From: Desulfobacteraceae bacterium UBA5852
GTDB taxonomy: Bacteria; Desulfobacterota; Desulfobacteria; Desulfobacterales; UBA5852
Direction: 5' to 3'
Assembly: GCA_002432195.1 (NCBI GenBank)
Contig: DJGG01000171.1
Coordinates: 1-7,719 of the forward strand
Length of the DNA stretch: 7,719 nucleotides
In this document: positions 1-4,558 of the stretch, one piece after another
Layout of the letters: each line of letters opens with the position of its first letter
Numbering within the stretch: the stretch's first letter is position 1
Position numbers and translations under genes: made by a program
The notes under the pieces: generated by a model
The model's database searches: none
Told to the model about the DNA's origin: nothing
Seen by the model: only the letters and a program-made list of their open reading frames with translations

Positions 1-4
1 CCAT
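1..4 (-). CDS. Start codon of a possible divergent gene (5' edge only)
   Basis: On the minus strand an ATG occupies positions 4-2 and the frame leaves the window immediately. Just upstream, at plus-strand 11-21, the minus strand reads GGGGAGGAAGG. This is a strong purine-rich ribosome binding site ending 6 nt before the ATG. No plus-strand frame across positions 1-150 looks like the tail of a protein. Together these suggest a gene divergent from the cooC run, with 5-298 as the shared regulatory region. Nothing can be said about the product, because only the initiator methionine is inside the window. Confidence 0.4.
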
Positions 5-178
5 CGCAAGCCTTCCTCCCCTGGTGGTCGGTCGTCGTGTGCGGCCGGGAGACGCGGCGAGGCCGCGGTCCGGCGACTGGGTGCAGAGACGGGATGCGCT
101 GCGGCATAGAAGCAAATGCGTACCATAGCCCATGGCCCGATGCAAGCGAGGACTAAAACGGCGTGGGCCCGGGCCGGG

Positions 179-191
179 AGGGCCATGCCCT
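179..191. promoter_or_regulatory. Short dyad, possible operator
   Basis: AGGGC-CAT-GCCCT is a perfect inverted repeat with 5-bp arms and a 3-nt centre. It lies 12 bp before the promoter candidate at 203. The position suits a regulator site, but a dyad this short is expected by chance in GC-rich DNA. I cannot assign it to a regulator family. Confidence 0.15.
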
Positions 192-202
192 GCAAAAGGT
201 TC

Positions 203-231
203 TTGACGGAAAAGTTGCCGTGTCTTAAGGG
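203..231 (+). promoter_or_regulatory. Weak promoter candidate for the cooC operon
   Basis: TTGACG at 203-208 resembles a sigma-70 -35 box. The best -10 candidates 16-17 nt downstream (TTAAGG at 225-230) match the consensus poorly. Alternatively, TTGAC at 203-207 and TTGCC at 215-219 have exactly the sigma-54 -24/-12 spacing. In that reading the second G of the nearly invariant -24 GG is an A. Either reading puts transcription start 60-80 bp before cooC. The evidence is weak for both. Confidence 0.22.
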
Positions 232-266
232 TCCTGAAACAATACCATTCGATTGCATCGATAGGA

Positions 267-277
267 TGTCATCGACA
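267..277. promoter_or_regulatory. Short dyad before the cooC ribosome binding site
   Basis: TGTC-ATC-GACA is a perfect inverted repeat 21 bp before the cooC start. The half-sites recall those of CRP-family regulators, including the CO sensor CooA. However, the 3-nt spacer is too short for the usual 6-nt spacing of that family, so I do not call it a CooA site. It may be chance or part of a different operator. Confidence 0.12.
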
Positions 278-298
278 CCGTGAAAGGAATACGATTCA

Positions 299-1048
299 AT
301 GCCTTATTCGGTTGCCCTGGCCGGCAAGGGTGGTACGGGCAAGACCACGCTGGCCGGTCTGTTGGTCCGATACCTGGTGGAACGCGGCAAGACACCGGTC
401 CTGGCCGTGGATGCGGATGCCAACGCCAATCTCAACGAGGTATTGGGGGTCAAGGTGCCCGACACGCTGGGCAACGCCCGGGAAGAGATGCGCAAAGGCC
501 AGGTTCCCAGCGGCATGACCAAGGATGTCTTCATTTCCATGCGCCTGCAGGAAGCCATCAGCGAGCACGACGGCTTCGACCTGGTGGTCATGGGGCAACC
601 GGAGGGCGCCGGTTGCTATTGCGCCGCCAATTCGCTGTTGGCGGATTTCCTGGACAAGCTCACCGGCAACTACCCTTACCTGGTCATGGACAACGAAGCC
701 GGCATGGAGCACATCAGCCGCCTGACCACCCACAACGTGAACGTCCTGCTGCTGGTCGCCGACGCCTCGCGGCGTGGGCTCCAGGCGGCCTTGCGCATCC
801 ATGCACTCGCCCGCGCTCTGCACATCGGAGCGGAGAAGACTTACCTGGTGATCAACCAGGCCAAGTCCGAGCCGCTGCCGGAGGCTGTGGCGATGATCCG
901 GGAGGCCGACCTGGAGTACGCGGGCACGATACCCGAGGATGACCTGCTGTATGCCTACGACAGCCAAGGGCGGCCCACGATCGACCTTCCTTCGGACGCG
1001 GCGGTGATCCGCGCGGTATTCGGCATCTTCGACCGCATCATCGCCTGA
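299..1048 (+). CDS. cooC: CooC-type CO dehydrogenase maturation ATPase
   Basis: This 249-residue cytoplasmic P-loop ATPase of the SIMIBI (MinD/CooC) class is known, as a family, to use ATP-driven dimerisation to help insert nickel into the C-cluster of CO dehydrogenase (AcsF does so for acetyl-CoA synthase). Visible signatures are the deviant Walker A GKGGTGKTT at residues 9-17 with signature Lys10, the switch I segment DADANANL at 38-45, the metal-binding Cys-X-Cys pair C106/C108 in GAGCYC, and the switch II segment DNEAGMEHISR at 131-141. The metal-binding pair is diagnostic for CooC rather than MinD or NifH. Length is normal for the family. The start is supported by AAAGGAA at 283-289. It is the first gene of the run, 16 bp before the acuC-like gene. 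The structural genes (CODH/ACS) are not in the window. The family is secure; whether it serves CODH, ACS or both is not visible. Confidence 0.93.
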   Translation: MPYSVALAGKGGTGKTTLAGLLVRYLVERGKTPVLAVDADANANLNEVLGVKVPDTLGNAREEMRKGQVPSGMTKDVFISMRLQEAISEHDGFDLVVMGQPEGAGCYCAANSLLADFLDKLTGNYPYLVMDNEAGMEHISRLTTHNVNVLLLVADASRRGLQAALRIHALARALHIGAEKTYLVINQAKSEPLPEAVAMIREADLEYAGTIPEDDLLYAYDSQGRPTIDLPSDAAVIRAVFGIFDRIIA

Positions 1049-1064
1049 CCCCCACGGCGGACCC

Positions 1065-2015
1065 ATGAACCGAACGGGATTGCTATACGACGAGAGGTAT
1101 CTGCGGCACCAGACCGGCCCCTATCACCCCGAAGTGCCCCAACGTCTGACAGCCATCTACTTCGGCATCCAGAAGGCGGGCCTGCTGCCCAAGCTGACCC
1201 TGCTGTCGGCCCGCCGCGCCGAGCGGCACTGGGTCGAGATGGTTCACGAGCGGACCTACATCGAGCGCCTGGAGGCGGCCTGCCGCTCCGGTGCCGTGGC
1301 GTTCGACAGCCCCGACAACCAGATGTGCGCGGAAACCTTCGAAACGGCCCTGCTGGCGGTGGGCGGCGTGCTGGAGGCCGTGGAGCGCGTCATGTCCGGT
1401 GAACTGGACAACGCGTTTTGCGCCGTGCGCCCGCCCGGGCACCACGCCGAACGCTCCAAGGCCATGGGTTTCTGCTATTTCAACAATGTGGCCATCGCCG
1501 CGCGCTTCATCCAGCAGAAGGGCTGGGCCGAACGGGTGGCCATCGTCGATATCGACGTGCACCACGGCAACGGCACCCAGCACATCTTCGAGCAGGATGC
1601 ATCGGTATTCTACTACTCCATTCACCAGCATCCGTCCTTCGCGTTTCCCGGTACCGGACGCGATTTCGAGATCGGCTACGAGGTCGGCCAGGGTTACACC
1701 AAGAACACCACCGTGCTTCCCGGGATGGGGGACGACGTCTACGGGCAGGCCATGGAGCGGGACCTGTTGCCCGCCATGGAGCTCTTCCGGCCGGAGGCGC
1801 TGCTGGTGTCCACCGGATTCGATGCCCACGTGGACGACGAGATGTCCGATATCAGCCTCACTTCCGACGGGTATGCCCATGTGATGCGTCAGATCATGGG
1901 CATCGCGGCGCGGTGGTGCGGCGGGAAGGTGGTCTCCGTGCTGGAGGGGGGCTACAATATCGAACGGTTGCCCGAGCTGGCCCGCGACCACGTATCCATA
2001 TTGCTCGACGTTTGA
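1065..2015 (+). CDS. acuC: AcuC-like zinc-dependent lysine deacetylase (histone deacetylase family)
   Basis: This 316-residue arginase/deacetylase-fold enzyme is expected to hydrolyse acetyl-lysine in the cytoplasm. All expected active-site elements are present: the His-His pair H126/H127 in RPPGHHA, the zinc ligands D164 and H166 in DIDVHHGNG, the third zinc ligand D253 in STGFDAH, and the catalytic tyrosine Y297 in LEGGYN. The N-terminus GLLYDERYLRHQTGPYHPE is typical of the bacterial AcuC/acetylpolyamine-hydrolase-like branch. It starts 16 bp after cooC, and an AcuB-like gene follows 60 bp later. That pairing matches acuB-acuC in Bacillus, where AcuC deacetylates acetyl-CoA synthetase, and it is the main reason for the AcuC name. 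The enzyme should be active. Its target is inferred, and an acetylpolyamine or other small amide substrate cannot be excluded. Confidence 0.9.
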   Translation: MNRTGLLYDERYLRHQTGPYHPEVPQRLTAIYFGIQKAGLLPKLTLLSARRAERHWVEMVHERTYIERLEAACRSGAVAFDSPDNQMCAETFETALLAVGGVLEAVERVMSGELDNAFCAVRPPGHHAERSKAMGFCYFNNVAIAARFIQQKGWAERVAIVDIDVHHGNGTQHIFEQDASVFYYSIHQHPSFAFPGTGRDFEIGYEVGQGYTKNTTVLPGMGDDVYGQAMERDLLPAMELFRPEALLVSTGFDAHVDDEMSDISLTSDGYAHVMRQIMGIAARWCGGKVVSVLEGGYNIERLPELARDHVSILLDV

Positions 2016-2075
2016 TCCGATACGTCGGGAGACGGTTGCGCTTAGCCGGTGCCGCCCGGGCCCTTGGAGGTGCGT

Positions 2076-2753
2076 ATGTTTGTGCAAAAATCGATGACCC
2101 GCAAGGTGATCACCGTGGGCCCGGACTCCAGGGTTCTGGAGGCGCATGACCTTCTCCAGCGGCACCACATCCGGCATTTGCCGGTTGTCGACAGTGACAA
2201 TATCCTGGTGGGCATCATCACCGACCGGGATCTGCGCAGTGCCCTGCCCGGGGGCCTTTACGGCAAGACCCCGGCCAGCGTGGACACAGGCCCGTATGCC
2301 GATCTCACGGTGCGCGAAATCATGACCCCCAAGCCCGTCACCATTTCCCCCACCAACACCATCGAGGATGCCCTCCTGCTGATTCAGCGAATACAGGTGG
2401 GCGCTTTTCCGGTGGTGGATGAAGCCGGCCGGCTCCAGGGCATCCTGTCGGTGCGGGACCTTCTGCGCGCCTTTATTGCCGTTCTGGGGATCGAGGAGCC
2501 GGGGACCCTGCTGGGGATCCTGGTGGAGGAAAAGCTCGGCCAGATGAAAAAGATCGTCGACGCCATTACCGAGGAAAACATCTCCTTCGGCAGCATCCTG
2601 GTGGCCCGCCACTGGGAGCCGAACATGCGCGCGGTCTTCCCCTACCTGCTGACCAACAACGTCAGCCGTGTGAAAAAGAAGTTGACCGCCCTGGGCTTCA
2701 GGCTCCTCGATCCCATGGAATGGTATATGGATCGCATTCCCAAGGTGGACTGA
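2076..2753 (+). CDS. acuB: AcuB-like tandem CBS domain protein with C-terminal ACT-like domain
   Basis: The protein has 225 residues. Two CBS domains are visible: residues about 1-60 (MTRKVITVGPD, then HIRHLPVVD and GIITDRDL) and about 79-134 (VREIMTPKPVTISPT, then GAFPVVD and GILSVRDLL). Residues about 140-212 look ACT-like: EEPGTLLGILVE, then a helix, ISFGSILVAR, a strand and VKKKLTALGFRLL. CBS pairs usually bind adenosine nucleotides (AMP, ATP, SAM, NADH) and ACT domains bind small ligands, so this is a likely ligand sensor with no catalytic motif. The CBS-CBS-ACT layout and the adjacent acuC-like gene match AcuB, whose exact role is unresolved. I prefer ATG 2076 to GTG 2049 because TTGGAGG at 2064-2070 lies 5 nt before it and the first CBS domain starts there. 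The next gene begins 3 bp downstream, implying tight co-translation. Confidence 0.86.
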   Translation: MFVQKSMTRKVITVGPDSRVLEAHDLLQRHHIRHLPVVDSDNILVGIITDRDLRSALPGGLYGKTPASVDTGPYADLTVREIMTPKPVTISPTNTIEDALLLIQRIQVGAFPVVDEAGRLQGILSVRDLLRAFIAVLGIEEPGTLLGILVEEKLGQMKKIVDAITEENISFGSILVARHWEPNMRAVFPYLLTNNVSRVKKKLTALGFRLLDPMEWYMDRIPKVD

Positions 2754-2756
2754 GGC

Positions 2757-3614
2757 ATGCCGGCCGTGAACCCGACGGTTTCCGGGGAGCCCCTGCGGCC
2801 GCCCTACGAACAGCTCTTCATTTATTACCTGCAAGGTCGTCTGGGAGATGCGGCGTTGCCGCCCCGGGGAGCCTTCCTCGGCAATTGGGAGGAAGACGGG
2901 GACACGTTCCTCTTCTTCACGGCCCCCGCCGACGGCTTGGTGGAGGGCTTGCTGGCCGGACGGCCGGACATGGTCCTGGTGGATCGCTACCAGATGACCT
3001 ACGAGGCCTGGCAGGGCGGCCGGTGGGAGCGGATCGAGACCCCACACCTGGTGATCCGTTCCCCCTGGGCGCCCGCCCTGCCGGAAGACGATTCCCGGGC
3101 AAGCCTCAACCTGGACCCCGGCGTGGTCTTCGGCAACGGCCTCCACCCCACCACGCGGGACTGCCTGCGGGCCCTGGAGCGCCTCCTGGGCGACCACCGA
3201 CCGGAAACCGTCCTGGATTTGGGCACGGGAACGGGAATTCTGGCGCTGGCCGCCCTGCGGCTGGGGATCTCCCGCGGGCTGGCGGTCGACCTGAACCGGC
3301 TCGCGGTGGAAACTGCCCGGGACAACGTGCGGCGCAACGGTCTCGAAGCGCGCCTGGCCGTGCTGCAGGGCCGCGCCGAAGATCTCGTGGCCTGCCGGGC
3401 CGATCTGGTGATCGCCAATCTGCATTACGCGGCCATGGCGGCATTGCTGCGCGCGGACGGGTGGCGCGGGAAGCGCCATTGCATCCTTTCGGGCCTGTTG
3501 CGCAGCGAAGCCGGCCCGGTGGCCGCCGACCTGCGGAGCGCCGGGTTCACGGTGGTGGACCACTGGGTGTGCGACGGAATCTGGAACACTTTCCTGGGAT
3601 GCCGCCGACCGTGA
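2757..3614 (+). CDS. prmA: PrmA-like SAM-dependent protein methyltransferase (L11 methyltransferase family)
   Basis: This 285-residue class I methyltransferase has the PrmA signature DPGVVFGNGLHPTT at 120-133, the SAM motif I LDLGTGTGILALAA at 153-166, the acidic motif II residue D178 in AVDLN, and the motif IV segment DLVIANLHY at 216-224. PrmA trimethylates lysines and the N-terminus of ribosomal protein L11. The N-terminal ~100 residues occupy the substrate-recognition region and are not obviously like the E. coli domain. Deviations are FGNG for the usual FGTG, NLHY where PrmA has NIL, and a C-terminus ending DGIWNTFLG rather than the usual EEW-type ending. It starts 3 bp after the acuB-like stop; AAGGTGG at 2742-2748 serves as ribosome binding site. 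Whether L11 is the substrate or another lysine protein in this cassette is open. Confidence 0.8.
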   Translation: MPAVNPTVSGEPLRPPYEQLFIYYLQGRLGDAALPPRGAFLGNWEEDGDTFLFFTAPADGLVEGLLAGRPDMVLVDRYQMTYEAWQGGRWERIETPHLVIRSPWAPALPEDDSRASLNLDPGVVFGNGLHPTTRDCLRALERLLGDHRPETVLDLGTGTGILALAALRLGISRGLAVDLNRLAVETARDNVRRNGLEARLAVLQGRAEDLVACRADLVIANLHYAAMAALLRADGWRGKRHCILSGLLRSEAGPVAADLRSAGFTVVDHWVCDGIWNTFLGCRRP

Positions 3615-3615
3615 T

Positions 3616-3644
3616 GGTTGCCGGCCCCACCCCGGCCGGCGACC
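3616..3644 (+). promoter_or_regulatory. Strong hairpin between the prmA-like and sirtuin genes
   Basis: GGTTGCCGGCC (3616-3626) pairs with GGCCGGCGACC (3634-3644). This gives 11 contiguous pairs including one T-G wobble, closed by a 7-nt C-rich loop. It begins 2 nt after the prmA-like stop codon. No T-tract follows, so it is not an intrinsic terminator. It could stabilise or delimit mRNA, or influence sirtuin translation. It is unlikely to be only noise, but GC-rich DNA makes such stems commoner. Confidence 0.45.
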
Positions 3645-3662
3645 TCCGGTGGACGGCGGAGG
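3643..3662 (+). promoter_or_regulatory. Hairpin covering the sirtuin ribosome binding site
   Basis: CCTCCG (3643-3648) pairs perfectly with CGGAGG (3657-3662) over an 8-nt loop, burying the GGAGG Shine-Dalgarno of the gene starting at 3667. Its outer two pairs use bases 3643-3644, which also close the larger hairpin at 3616-3644. The two structures therefore compete in part. A role in translational control is inferred from geometry only. Confidence 0.35.
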
Positions 3663-3666
3663 CTGC

Positions 3667-4431
3667 ATGCGGGATCGAATCGAGCTGGCGGCCCGCGAAA
3701 TTCTCGGGGCGCGGTATTGTGTGGCCCTCACCGGGGCGGGGATTTCCATTGAAAGCGGCATCCCTGCCTTCCGCGGCCCGGGGGGGCTGTGGGAGAAAAT
3801 CGACCCGGAGATCGCCCACATCGACACCTTCCGCCGGGATCCGGCCCAGGTGTGGCGCCTGTTGATCCGGGGCATGCAGGAAGTGCTCCGGGACGCGCGC
3901 CCCAACCCAGCCCATGTGGGGCTGGCCCGCCTGGAAGCCTGGGGGCTGCTCCAGGGCATCATCACCCAGAACGTGGACGGCCTGCACCAGAAGGGCGGGA
4001 GCCGGGCGGTGGTCGAGTTCCACGGCAGTTTCGCCCGGCAACGCTGCACCGCCTGCCGGCGCCGGATTCCCACGGAAGCGTTGGATTTGGCCCACGCCGC
4101 GTTGCCGCCCCGCTGCGGCTGCGGCGGCATTCTGCGGCCGGACTGCGTTTTTTTCGGTGAGGTCATCCCTCCCGACGCCCTCCAGCGCGCCCACCGCATG
4201 GCGGCGGAATGCAATCTGATGCTGGTCGTGGGGACCTCGGCCACGGTGCAGCCCGCCGCCATGGTTCCGCTGCGCGCCAAAGAGGCCGGCGCCCGGGTGA
4301 TCGAAATCAATCCCGACCCGACGCCCCTCACCCGCCAGGTGAGCGATCTGCTGATCCGCGGCAAGGCCGGCGCCGTGATCGCCGCCCTGGTGGACGCCGT
4401 GGCGCGCCTGCGCCAGGCGTCGACGAAGTGA
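3667..4431 (+). CDS. Sir2-family NAD-dependent protein deacylase
   Basis: This 254-residue sirtuin couples NAD cleavage to removal of acyl groups from lysine. Visible motifs are TGAGIS at 22-27, ESGIPAFRG at 29-37, TQNVDGLHQKGG at 100-111, the catalytic histidine H119 in EFHGS, zinc cysteines C127/C130 and C150/C152 (the second pair has tight C-X-C spacing), and VVGTSATVQPA at 187-197. In the stretch aligned with the SIRT5/CobB Tyr-X-X-Arg, the protein reads L65-I-R-G68. Both class III succinyl-binding residues are missing, so plain deacetylation is more likely. I chose ATG 3667 over GTG 3649 because GGAGG at 3658-3662 precedes it and the family fold starts at once. It follows the prmA-like gene by 52 bp. 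The second deacylase of the cassette, it corresponds in role to Bacillus SrtN. Confidence 0.92.
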   Translation: MRDRIELAAREILGARYCVALTGAGISIESGIPAFRGPGGLWEKIDPEIAHIDTFRRDPAQVWRLLIRGMQEVLRDARPNPAHVGLARLEAWGLLQGIITQNVDGLHQKGGSRAVVEFHGSFARQRCTACRRRIPTEALDLAHAALPPRCGCGGILRPDCVFFGEVIPPDALQRAHRMAAECNLMLVVGTSATVQPAAMVPLRAKEAGARVIEINPDPTPLTRQVSDLLIRGKAGAVIAALVDAVARLRQASTK

Positions 4432-4477
4432 ACCGGTAATCGCCTGCCGGCCCCTGCTGGATCGGTCAGGCGCAAGG

Positions 4478-4497
4478 GTGCGCACGGTGCGGCCGCA
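4478..4497. other. Two adjacent palindromes in the gap before the RACo-like gene
   Basis: GTGCGCAC at 4478-4485 and TGCGGCCGCA at 4488-4497 are perfect palindromes separated by 2 bp. They lie in the 127-bp gap 4432-4558, the longest gap inside the run. No promoter-like AT-rich element or T-tract is visible in this gap. They could be an operator or only GC-rich composition. Confidence 0.18.
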
Positions 4498-4558
4498 TCG
4501 GGGGTTGTGAGCCCGGGAAGGCGCGCATGGCCGGTGCGTCCGGACCCAGGGGACAGCT

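Larger units (their letters stand above)
5..298. other. Non-coding region upstream of cooC, likely divergent promoter region
   Basis: I see no convincing gene in these 294 bases. The three plus frames close within the first 160 bases and give low-complexity Arg/Gly-rich peptides. The right half is less GC-rich than the genes, as expected for a promoter region. It contains a weak promoter candidate (203-231), two short dyads (179-191 and 267-277) and the cooC ribosome binding site AAAGGAA at 283-289, about 9 nt before the ATG at 299. It also holds a GC-rich palindrome, GGCCCGGGCC, at 166-175. No tRNA, riboswitch fold or repeat array is recognisable. Confidence 0.6.

Noticed and set aside
131..187. 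CATGGCCC (131-138) and GGGCCATG (180-187) as distant inverted repeats
   Set aside because: An 8-bp match 41 bp apart is close to chance expectation within 300 GC-rich bases, and it does not extend on either side.
267..277. TGTC-ATC-GACA as a CooA (CO sensor) binding site
   Set aside because: The half-sites look right, but the spacer is 3 nt instead of the 6 nt needed by CRP-family dimers.
2049..2075. Upstream GTG start for the AcuB-like protein
   Set aside because: It would add nine residues (MPPGPLEVR) encoded by the ribosome binding site itself. ATG 2076 has TTGGAGG at the right distance and begins the CBS domain.
3627..3652. H-type pseudoknot: loop CCACC (3627-3631) with GGTGG (3648-3652)
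   Set aside because: The pairing is perfect, but only 3 nt would have to span the 11-bp first stem and there is no nucleotide before the second stem, so the full fold is sterically implausible.
1083..4475. A 1130-codon open frame on the minus strand, opposite four genes
   Set aside because: It runs antisense to four genes with complete family motifs. Its peptide is rich in Gly, His, Arg, Pro and Gln and has no recognisable domain. Long antisense frames arise when high-GC third positions suppress stop codons.
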